Assembly (NCBI GenBank): GCA_002633025.1
Contig: NMRB01000405.1
Coordinates: forward strand, 272,412 to 336,411
Direction of reading: 5' to 3'
Source of the DNA: Notospermus geniculatus
Taxonomy: Eukaryota > Nemertea > Pilidiophora > Heteronemertea > Lineidae
Length of the DNA: 64,000 bases
This document shows, piece after piece, positions 13,038 to 23,184 of the stretch. The notes under the pieces are model-generated. The model had not been told where the DNA came from, did no database searches, and saw nothing but the letters and a program-made list of their open reading frames with translations. A program made the translations under genes and the position numbers. Position 1 is the stretch's first letter, and each line of letters begins with the position of its first letter.

Positions 13038-14176
13038 GGTGAAATCATGATATTCTTTGCATTGATTTTCGGCAAATAGTATAACCCAGGTGTCACAAAC
13101 AACATTGTTGATAATGCTTACTTGCTACTATCCTGTCATTTGTTGCCACGATATAGTGATTATGTAGGGTGCACTACAGACGGGTATGTGTCATACATGC
13201 CGCCATATTGGATTGCGCCATTCATTAATAAACAATCATTTCTTTTAATTGTTTCAATTAATTCCTTGACCCAGAAAACCTAGGCGAAGACACAAAATTG
13301 TGATTTTAGACCAAGTGCTTAGGAAGTTACAGACATGATTCAATGTTGCGGCCCCTTTTTTGGCGCCATATTTGAATTCGCCATGACCTATTTTGGCTAC
13401 GACCAAAATAACGGTTTCATTGGATTCCCTGACCCCCAAAACCTAGGTATAGACACCAAAATTCTGATTCTAGACCAAGTACTTAGGAAGTTACAGATGA
13501 TTCAATGTCGCGGCTCCTTTTTCGGCGCCATATTTGATTTCGCCATGACCTAATTTGGTTACGACCAAAATAACGGTTTCATTGGATTCCCTGACCCCCA
13601 AGACCTAGGTAAGGACACCAGAATTATTTCTCTAGCCCATTTCATTTATGAGTTATGGACAAATTTATGATACAGCGGCCATCTTGGATGCCATCTTGAA
13701 TTTCACCCTTCCTGCCCGTGATCCAGACTGTCCACCCAAGATTTTTTTACTTACCTAGGGGTATACTATCAGGATCAGGAGTCAAAATGAGGGCACATCC
13801 GATTGCACACAGGACCCCCCTCAGCCCCAGGACTAAATGCAAGTTTTCTCATATCAAACCTTCTTGGCGGGACAGAATCTGAGAAAGGGTCAGCGGCTCT
13901 CTTAGAAAATCTTCACCTTAAGAATGTCAGAGTAGGTCTTAAATGAAGATCTTTGTGAGTGAACAGGTTACCGGGCTTTGCCCTTTTGCCCTTTTCTTAC
14001 CCTTATAACAAGAGGTCCATGGGCCTTGCGCTCAGCTGACTTTGTAATAGTTGTTTGGAGTGGTGACTGTAGCGGGCAAATTTTTCCAAGCTGGAGAAGA
14101 CATTGTGTGTAAATTTGTTGTTTATTGAGTCTGGAGGATTACAAGAGAATGATGCTTCTTATCAGGTAACTGTTAA

Positions 14177-14372
14177 CCAGAATTAACACTGGAAATGTGC
14201 AACACTCAGAGACATTACACCAGACTCAACACTGGAAACGTGCAACACTCAGACGTGTTACACCAGAATTAACAATGAAAATGTGCAACACTCAGAGGTA
14301 TTACACTGAGAATTAACACTGGGAACGTGCAAGACTCACATATGTTTCACCAGAATCAGCAATGTGCAACCA
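14177..14372. repeat. Minisatellite, ~44-bp units
   Basis: About 4.5 units of the form CCAGAATTAACACTGGAAA followed by TGTGCAACACTCAGA..TTACA repeat head to tail with a period near 44 bp and modest divergence. Confidence 0.8.
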
Positions 14373-14938
14373 TAGGAACTTGTAGGCCTACCGATGTTGG
14401 CATAGCCTAACAGTAGGGCCGATGAAGGCCCGTAAAAGCACCCCTTGACAGGATGCCTACGGGCCCTTTTGTCATTGTGTTGCATGTGGTTGAGCAGGCC
14501 AAGGTCTCAGCGGCCCTGAATAATTGCAGTTGTTCTGATTCAGTCACAGCAGGACAAAAACATCGCATCAGATTCACACATGCATCGAGCAGTCTTTCAG
14601 CTTGGCCTTGGCTTGGGTATGAGAGTCCAGTTGCATATTACCAGTGGCAGGCAGTGCAGTTGCACCTACCTTTGTGTTCTAAAATACCACACTTGGTTTT
14701 ATAATTAGCAACTGTATAAAGCATGAAAGTGAAGATTTCACTGCGTAAAGATCAGCAGTGTTGTCTCTGCACAAAACGTGAAAACCATGTGATCCACTGT
14801 GCAAGAAGGCTGTTCTTTCAATTCCCTGCAAGCAGAAATCTACACGACGTACTGTGATGTCATCAAATCCACAACATAAAACGGTGACATCAACAAGGAC
14901 ATTCACTGAGCATGTTCAAGTGCTGGGGGGGGGGGGGG

Positions 14939-14955
14939 NNNNNNNNNNNNNNNNN
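14939..14955. other. Assembly gap (17 N)
   Basis: Seventeen undetermined bases follow a run of G, a usual place for sequence to fail. Confidence 0.98.
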
Positions 14956-15475
14956 ATGTTTTTGATTTATGCAGATTACACCCCCTGGTGGACAATTTTT
15001 GAACAATTTGCCGCTACTGGACGTGAGGAAAATAATAAGCAACACAATATATCAGTTACAGTTTGATTTGTTTTCTCTGGACTGAGTAATGAGGATTTTT
15101 CATTTTATGGAATACGCCCCCTGGAGAGCAGAATGTAGGTCAAATCGCGGAAATTTTTGGTTCTGTTTCGAGCCCTCCCTAGGGCCTAACACTCTACCAG
15201 ATTTCAGGGCCCTGGGCCTTGCGGTTGCAAAACGTGCCAGTTTACAGACTACAGACACACACACACACAGACGGACGCCACTCAGTATACACATGAATAG
15301 CTCCGCTGACCTTTGGTCAGCTGAGCTAAAAAGTACTCTACCACTTGAACCAAATTTCATCATGATAGCATTGAAAGTGACACAATTCATCAGAAAATGT
15401 GCGACTAAACGCAGTTTGGGCCAGAGGACCCCGGTGTACCATGTCAGGAGTAAAAGGTTCTGGAGGCAGTTTTAG

Positions 15476-17395
15476 GGGAAGTTTGCTGTTTTAAAGTTGC
15501 TGTTGTAACACCACCCTCCCTGTATAGCAATCCACCTAAAATGGATGCTCCTACCATCCGCTACCACTGTTAAAATTCTTCAACTTTGTCAACTTCACAG
15601 CGTGAACACTGGCGGAATAATGCGAACAGTTGCAGTTTTAAGAGACATTTTCATTCTATATTGTCTCAAGATTCATCAGCACTTTACTGAATGAAAAAAA
15701 AAATGAAAATTGATTGAGTAACACTACTTTCTGGCTCATCTGTTTGGGGTGTGGATTAGGGTTGTGGATGGGTGAGTGATCCGAAACAAGCGGATGGCCA
15801 GCCGTCCCCTTCTAGACTGTGTATTAATGACTGACAGTGTGATAACATGATTGGTGTAGGCGGATCTCTGCCCATCATGTTAGAGAAAAAAACGACTGGG
15901 AAAATAATTGCCCAGCCAATCAGTGTGGATAAGATTATCCAGAAATGTTTGTGTGTTTGTGGTTTGAGAGATATTTTTCTACTCGAAATCTTCTGTTTTC
16001 ATTATTGGTTCTGTTGATTTGAGACATTGCAATCGACAGGCTATAGAAACCATTATCATTTGGACTTCTTCATGCATGTACGTGATTGGATTCATGGACA
16101 TGAGTAATTCTGGAACATTGCTGAAATCGGTATAACATTGATCTCAGGGGAGAAGAAACTAGGACAAGTTGGAAAATTTACCAAACAAATTCAGTTATAG
16201 GTGGTTGAAAAGTTCATTCATGTTATAAATTTTAAAAAGTTACATGGAAAATAAGTGGACTTTCATTCGATTGATCATAGGCCTAATGAACAGACTTCTG
16301 GAACACATGTTGTATAGGCCTAATAATCTGCAGACAAAACTTCTTCATTGGGAAGTTTTCTTTCTAAACATGGGGAGGTATGTAATATCCAAGTATTACA
16401 TCTAGTGCGCAAATCATCTGACTGGAAGTATTAACTGGAACGTTATTTATATAAAGAGTTCAGACCAAAACCGGGCGGGAAATCGCTGTGGTCGCCGCAA
16501 GAATGGATCCCTGGCAGATTTTTTCTGTGGTTCCCGCGCGGTTTATCAATTTTGCTTCACTTCTCATACATCTCATGAGAAGCACGTGCTTTGGCCGGCA
16601 TGGAGAAAACGCGGAATTCCACGGAAATCCGCCAAGAATCCGTAACTGTAATTATAGCTTTTAACAATGGAATAAACTATACACTGGCCTTAACACATGT
16701 AGCATATAATAATGATGAAATAACAAGGCCAAGCAAAGCAGTTGGAATGCAGCCACAGCGGGATTGTTCCTGTAGCCCAACCACCTTGCTACCTCGTATC
16801 AAGGCTAGTGTCAATATGATAAGAGATAAGGGGAGGGGACGGGAGGGGATGATGTACGTGACAAGTTTCACACCAGTTAATAGTACTCTATAAACTGCAG
16901 ACCACCAAATTATGTCTGGCGGAATTCCGTGGAATTCCGCGTTTTCTCCATGCCGTGCTTCGGCAGCCTCGTTAACTTGTCTTATACGAAAACAGCTCCA
17001 TAACCAAGTAATGGTGCACACAGAAAAATATTCGTCTCCGGTTGAGAAAAGTGGTGTCTTAAAGCGCTTTGAAACACAAATATCTTGTATTTCCGATAAT
17101 AATATCTCGAATCGAGAGGCATCTGTCTAATGACTAAACTTGATATATCTGTGACACTACCTGAGACAAATGGCGTGTTTTAAAAGCCTCCCGATACACA
17201 GCGTATCTCAGCGTATCTCGAACCGAGATATTGGTCATCGCAAATTAACTGGATCAGTGCGGACCACCAGTTTGACATGACGAGATAACAATATTGTAAT
17301 TCGCAAGAATTTAATACAAAAACGCTGATTCACGAAAGCAAACACTTAAGAATATTGACAAACTTTGGTTTGAAATCTGAGAGACAAATTTTATG
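15476..17395. other. Gene-free stretch with one inverted-repeat element
   Basis: No exon is recognised. The inverted repeat at 16596-16955 is listed separately. The open frames at 16591-17021 lie inside that repeat and are not supported as genes. Confidence 0.4.
16596..16955. repeat. Inverted-repeat element (putative MITE)
   Basis: The left arm at 16596-16633 (CGGCATGGAGAAAACGCGG and onward) is mirrored at 16918-16955 (ending CGCGTTTTCTCCATGCCG). Arms are about 38 bp with one or two differences and separate about 285 bp of non-coding sequence. Confidence 0.7.
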
Positions 17396-17399
17396 TTGT

Positions 17400-20110
17400 A
17401 ATAATAATAATAATAATTTATTATATTAAAGTGCTTAATAAAGTAAAACTTTTTCAAAGCACTGTACAATAAAACATAGTGACAGAGTAAGACAACGAAA
17501 TAGAGATAAGAAATTAAGGAGAACAGTAAGTAAAAGCAGAGTAGCCTAAAAGACATGTACTTAAAAAGAGAAAGACGCATAAAAATTAATAGGCAGTAGT
17601 AAAAAGGTGTGTCTTGAGCTGCTTTTTAAACAGGGCAGTCTGGGTCCCGGTGAGGCAGCGCATGGAAGAAGGCAAGGAGTTCCACAGCCTGCATGCCCGG
17701 ACACTGAATGCTCGGTCACCACATGCCCCATTTGCGCGTGGAATGGCGAGAAGCCATGGATCACCCGATGGACGAAGCACCCGGCCCGGACGACGCAGAC
17801 TGAGGAGATCTCGCAGATACATTGGTGTACTCTCCCGATGAATGATCTTGTGAGTCATCAGAAGAGTCTTAATATTCAATGCGCTGTCTCACAGGAAGCC
17901 AGTGTAGGGATTTATGTACAGGCGTGATGTGATCACGGCGTGGTGTGCGAGATAAAAGTCGAGCAGCACTGTTTTGTGCCCTCTGCAGTCTGGAAAGTTC
18001 ACACTCTGGGAGGCCCAGTAAAAGACTGTTATTGGAATCAAGTCTGGAGGTCACAAGGGCATTGACGACCCTGGCACACGTGGTGTCATCAAGGTAGCGG
18101 CGAATCTTGGATAGCCGAGAGATCTGGAAATACATAGACTGCACCGTTTTGGTCACCTGGCGTGACATAGTCATGTTACAGTCAAACATAGCACCTAGGT
18201 TACGGACGCTGGCTGAGGGCTGTATCTCTGATGGTCCGATTTGGATGCCCGGGAGTGGCTGCAGTCTTGACAACTTCTGCCTTGAGGCAACGATGAGAAA
18301 CTCTGTTTTCTCATCATTGCCCTTAAGACGATTAGGGGCAAGCCACTCACGGACATCGTTAACACATTCCTCGACTCGGGAGATGGCCTCATTCAGACCT
18401 GCATCCGACACCTCAAAACACCGATAAAGTTGGATATCATCCGCATATCCATGTCTCGAGATACCGGTGTGCTTGTCGATGATACTCCCAAGTGGTTCAA
18501 TGTAAATTGAGAACAGTAACGGACCCAATACCGATTAAGAGATTGAGGTTGAGAGATGTGGCCATCAATGACAACACTCTGTGGTCTTAGTGTGAGGTAG
18601 GAGCGAAACCATTCAAGGGCCTTCCCCTGCACTCCTAATCGATTTTCAAGGCGAGAGAGCAGGATACCATGGTCAATGGTGTCAAACGCTGCAGACATGT
18701 CGAGCAGGACCAGTATGACACCACTGCCCCTGGAGATTGCTTCATCAATGTCACACTTAATCTTAAGAAGTGCCGTCTTTGTGCTGTGCTCGGCTTTGTA
18801 TGCAGATTGAAACTGATCACCCAGATTGTTGTCATTGATATGCTGCATTAATTGTTTGGCAATAACCTTCTCGAGCACCTTTGATATGAAAGGGAGGTTA
18901 GACACTGGACGATAATTCTTGAACACATTGCAATCCAAACCTTGCTTCTTTAGCAACGGAGTAACCAGTGCCCGCTTGAGACATTCAGGCACATGACCCG
19001 ATGTAAGTGATTCGTTGATAGCTAGGACCAAAAGCGGAAGCACTGCATTCAAGACACATGACTGACGCAACAGCGATGTCGGCATGGGGTCCAGACTACA
19101 AGATTTACTTGGGGAGCCGCGGATGATCTTAGAGAGCTCGAAAGGGCTCACTGGGACAAAACCAGAGAGCAAACTTGAGGAGGACACGCGATTCTCATGA
19201 TGAATGGGAACTGTAAATCCTGCTCTAATTTTAGCAATTTTCTCATGAAAAAAGCCCACGAACTTGTTTGCCAAATCGAGCTTATCATCTGTAGCTGGAA
19301 ATCTGGCACTAGACCCTGCAGACAAGAGCCCACCGACCTCTGTGAACATCTGTTTGGTCGAGCAGTCCAAAGGCTTATCATGGAAAAACTTAGATTTGGC
19401 TTCGGCTATCATAGCCACCACTAGTTTGCTCTGTTCAACAAACATGTCCCGATGGACCACAAGACCGCTACGCTTCCACTGACGCTCTAACTTGCGTCTA
19501 AAACGGCGGGCATTATGGATGTTATCATTGTACCACAATTTTGTGGTTGTACCTTTAAGACGAATTTATCTCATCGGGGCATGTTTGTCCAACACACTAG
19601 ACACCACGTTGGAATACACTGAAAATGCATCAAGAGTTCCACTGAAAGTGTCCACATGATGATGAATGTCACAAGCAAGTTTATGTCAATGTTCTTCAGT
19701 TTTCGACCTTGTCTTATCACACCAGGCTCCATTGGTTTACAATTCAAGGGTAGTTGAAAAAAGACCGGATAGTGATCGGAAATGTCTCTACCAGTCTCGA
19801 CCGTGATGTTAACTGCCACCAAGTCACGCTCATTATCACGGCAAATAATGTGGTCCAAAGTATTTCCAGACCGGTGCGTTGGCCCTTTAATGACCTGGTG
19901 AAGACCACACGCAGCTAAGAGCTCCAAGTACTTCACCGATTCTGGGTCCTCGGGGCGATTCACTTTAACATTTATATCGCCCATGATCACAAATGGTAAA
20001 GATTCTGTGCAGTAAAGATCCAGAAGGTCTTTGAAATCACGAAGGAAGCTCCCAAAATTTAACTTGTTCTTACTACTTGGCGGAGGACGGTAGATGAGCA
20101 AGAGTTTCTG
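17400..20110 (-). mobile_element. 5'-truncated LINE with endonuclease and reverse transcriptase (CR1/L2-like)
   Basis: Reading the minus strand: the C-terminal half of an APE-type endonuclease (LLLIYRPPPSS, then VIMGDINVKV, GNTLDHIICR and SDHYPVFF at 20108-19740), then a reverse transcriptase (RPVSNLPFISKVLEKVI, HSTKTALL, LLDMSAAFDTIDH, and the catalytic YADDIQLY), and the C-terminal block ending WNSLPSSMR and FKKQLKTHLF near 17590. It ends in a TTATTATTATT tail at 17400-17420. The N-terminal half of the endonuclease is missing, as expected for incomplete reverse transcription. The frame breaks near 19540, 18530 and 17870, so it is inactive. YADDIQLY and the end motif fit the CR1/L2 group; exact clade is inference. 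Confidence 0.9.
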
Positions 20111-20259
20111 TTTTCCCTTGAATTGTGAATGTTTCCCTTTCAGAATTATTAAAACAATAATTGTACAGCATCGGTTTTCTCTCAATACCATACAAAAGAT
20201 TTTCTGCTGTGCATTGGTATACCCATCCAACAGAACTGTATATAGCTTCTCGACCCATT

Positions 20260-21237
20260 GGCTAAAGTTAAAGTTATTACGAAATTTAAGAGTTGCGATC
20301 TCTGCAAATTGCGAAGTTAAGCAATCAGGACTAAAAACTCAACTATAGGGTTGATGCAACGATGCAGTTGCTAATAAACAACCCAACAGTCGGGTTGAAA
20401 GATACATTTTAGTCTCAAAGATAGGTGACAGTTCACTCAGGTCAACACATTACATCTCTGTAAATAATATTATGAGTACTCACAAGGCATTTCGTTGTCT
20501 CCAGATAAGAGCACAATATATCGGGTGGCCCCAAAAAATGACCCCCCCCCCCAAGGATTTTCCAATAAATTTAACACTATGTAAGCTGCACTCTTGATAT
20601 TTTAGGCATGCAAATATTCTACTTTCTCCTTTGTCTGGTCATTCCAGGCAAATATAGCACCTTCTACTACTGACCAGGTCACCTGAATTACTAGTATAGT
20701 GTTACCTATTGTATCTTGGAATCCTACATGCACTTCTGGGAAAGTAGGCCTAATAGGCCCAGGTTCAATTACTAAAATGATCCTACTTGTCAGATTTCAA
20801 AGTCTCAGAAGACTGGGGTCGCCAGGACTTGTGGTGTCATTTTTCCTGGTGCACCAAATGCCCGGTACAAAACGACCTTTCTTTCAAAAGAAAATGAATT
20901 GGTTGTGCAATTTGTTTTGGTATGCCCTTTAGACTCAAAGAAGTGATCATGAAAATGACAATCTCGGCCTATTAGTGGTAAGAGATGACTATAAAGAATT
21001 TTGACGTCGATTGACCTCAAATCAATGCACTTAATCAGTTTTAGACTGGCACCTCCTCATTGGAAATGTGATTAAAGTTCAATCCAATCACACCACACAT
21101 GTTGTTATGGACTATCCTAAATATTCATACCTGGGAGGTGCTATGATTTTGCCTGGAGCAGGAGTGACCAGACAATAGAGAAAGTAGAGTATATGGATGT
21201 TACCAATCTATTGTGAAAATTTCAGCCCTAAATATCA
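20260..21237. other. Gene-free stretch
   Basis: No exon, RNA gene or clear repeat is seen; there is a C run at about 20541-20552. Confidence 0.4.
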
Positions 21238-22115
21238 AACAGTTTTGACATGACAAAAAAATCAAAATTACCAGTCAAAAAATTTGATGCCGGACTGAAA
21301 CATATGTCGGGAGGTGCAAAACGTATCATATCGAAATTAAACACCGCGTAGTTCATTGACCACCAAATGGATTTTTTTGAAATTTTATCTGCATAAAGAA
21401 GGGGATTTCCTCTGTTTATTGTTAAAGGGAGGCTCCAGTCATTTTAAACTTTTGAATTTTCATCAATTCATTGAGACTATTGCCAGGAGTTGTGATGTCA
21501 CTAGTGTCAATAGGCTGACGACCTTTGTAGTGAATGAGCTAATACTGTGACTGCCCAGGCCTATTGGTTGTACCTTCATAAATATGCATTCAGCACTGAT
21601 GACATCATGAGTGCTGTGCAATGGTCCCCTTGGGATCCAATTGAAATACTTAAAATGATGAATTTCCTGATTTTAAAAACATACGACATGTTGCAGGTAT
21701 CAGTGGATTTGAATGTATTAACGATATTTCAAAAATTCAAAATGAGTGGAGTATCCCTTTAAAATTTCAATGTCGTACTTTAAATGGTTGGTGTGCTAGA
21801 TCAAAAAAGGACCAGGTACCCAAAACTCCTATTTCCACACCTGCAGGTGCAGTGACAGTGCAATTTTCGGTACCAGATCCTATTTTTGCTGCAGCAGACT
21901 AGCCGTGCGTGGTATGAACGTGCAATTTATACCACGGTCGCCGTAACTCCTGTAGATAATACAGGTGAAATTTCAGAAAATTCCGTCAGATGGTATTAAC
22001 GATATGAAGTGTTTAAGTTCGAAGTGATCCCCGCATGACATTCATTTCACTCCGCCATCAAATTTTTAGACGTATGCATGTGATTTTGATTTTTTTGTCT
22101 TGTCAAAACCGTTCT
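21238..22115. repeat. Diverged inverted-repeat element containing a nested MITE
   Basis: About 165 bp at 21238-21400 (AGTTTTGACATGACAAAAAA onward) matches the reverse complement of 21945-22115 with many differences, including the AAATTTGATG and GAAATTTTATCTG/GAAATTTCACCTG blocks. The space between is largely filled by the TTAA-bounded MITE at 21422-21762, which therefore inserted later or forms its core. Confidence 0.6.
21422..21762. mobile_element. MITE with TTAAAGGGA ends
   Basis: Left end TTAAAGGGAGGCTCCAGTCA and right end (complement) TTAAAGGGATACTCCACTCA continue as matching TTTTGAATTTTTGAA-type sequence for about 40 bp. TTAA is at both borders. About 340 bp, no coding capacity. Confidence 0.7.
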
Positions 22116-22396
22116 ATGGGCGGTTATTACCGCAAATAATAAGACAAGAGAAAGACATGATGCAGAGTCAGAACTATTTACGGATAGTCAGAAGTGGCAT
22201 TTATTTAAAAAATTCCTCTCAAAACTTCACCTTTCAGATACTAATCTAAAAAATTACCCATTTTTTGAAACATTTTCTGACAGTAACATTTTTCAATGCT
22301 GATTTATTTCTTAATGTGCAGCTGCAAGGAATAAAAAAAACGATTATCAAAATTCCTTCCGTTTCCACTCAAGAGAAGACAACTGCTTTTTGTAAA

Positions 22397-22486
22397 TGAC
22401 CTGGTGAAGACCACGCGCAGCTAAGAGCTCCAAGTACTTCACCGATTCTGGGTCCTCGGGGCGATTCACTTTAACATTTATATCGC
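22397..22486 (-). mobile_element. Short isolated LINE endonuclease fragment
   Basis: About 90 bp here are nearly identical (one difference seen) to 19892-19982, the endonuclease part of the LINE to the left. Nothing of the LINE continues on either side. Confidence 0.85.
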
Positions 22487-23102
22487 CACGTCCGGCCACC
22501 CGCACCGCTGGATTCAAGCTAAGTTGAGTTCAGCCTGTTCTACTTTCATCGCAGAGAATGTAATCATTTTCAGGCCACGTCATTGAAACAGATACGCCGC
22601 TGGCGTTTCAAGTTGACCTGCTGGGTAGGCTTTGTTCACACCTGCGTAGTTCATGTGTATCAATCACCGGCCAACTTGGGATGCGATGGTGGGGATGAAC
22701 ATTTACTGGAATGGTTTCGATACTCCACCGATTCCGGCGTATTATCTCAGGGGTTTGTGTGCGGTGACGATGGGAGCGAGCACTAAGAACGCCTGATGTT
22801 CTCAGGATGCTAAAAACCGAAGTGGGTCAGCATTACGTCTATTTCATCCAGTAATCAAGTCAGTGTTCTAGAAGTTGTGCGAATGACTTTTTCATGGCAA
22901 ATGTTTGTATTGGCCTATTGCCTTCGCAACAAGGAAGTTTTTCGCTGACCCGGACGTCAAAATAAAAAATTTCCATAATACATATAAGATATGAAATGAG
23001 TGATCCATCAGAAGCAGCCAAAGTGCCAGTGACTAACAGCACAACTGAGCACTCGGTGTGAGGCGGATTTATACCCAGGAATATCAGTAGTATACAGAAG
23101 CC

Positions 23103-23184
23103 ATGCATCTTTTTGGCATACTGTGGTTTTTATTGTTTCTCTGTGGCGGGCAGCATGCTGCCGCCAATCCCACTCAGGTTCGAG
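23103..23184 (+). CDS. Candidate first exon of a secreted protein (signal peptide)
   Basis: ATG at 23103 starts a frame reading MHLFGILWFLLFLCGGQHA, then AANPTQVR, a classic signal peptide with a hydrophobic core and a small-residue cleavage site. It ends in phase 1 at a good donor (CGAG|GTAGGT). A TTTATAC box lies about 35 bp upstream of the ATG, so the promoter may be immediately adjacent. Phase and direction fit the candidate exon at 26011-26142. The mature protein is not recognised. Could be a chance signal-like frame, but donor and TATA-like box favour a real exon. Confidence 0.45.

Larger units (their letters stand above)
10271..13836. mobile_element. Large inverted-repeat (foldback) transposon structure
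   Basis: The first bases TTAGTCCTGGGGCTGAGGGG are the reverse complement of the last bases ending at 13836, and the match continues inward over about 900 bp (10271-11185 against 12997-13836) with small differences. A second inverted match links 11656-11742 with 12466-12552. The arms contain tandem units of about 163 bp (10490-10980; mirrored 13205-13630). The right half carries a transposon-type Cys-rich protein end (12700-13037), and the left arm begins within the mirrored end of the same coding tail, so the arms look like the 3' end of one element present in head-to-head orientation. No target duplication is obvious. Family unknown. Confidence 0.8.
14008..15333. mobile_element. Probable non-autonomous repeat element with GCTCAGCTGAC ends
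   Basis: The left end (ACAAGAGGTCCATGGGCCTTG, cut here, followed by CGCTCAGCTGAC) is a phrase I know from repeats in several marine invertebrate genomes. The right end near 15315-15333 reads GGTCAGCTGAGCTAAAAA, whose complement again contains AGCTCAGCTGACC. Between them are a minisatellite, a G run, a 17-base gap and an ACACAC run but no intact protein. Whether this is one element or two adjacent ones is uncertain because of the gap. Confidence 0.45.

Noticed and set aside
15089-15475. 128-codon plus-strand frame
   Set aside because: Lies in repeat sequence with an ACACAC run and repeat-type terminus; no protein motif.
17607-18851. Plus-strand open frames
   Set aside because: They are antisense to the LINE reverse transcriptase, whose motifs are on the minus strand.
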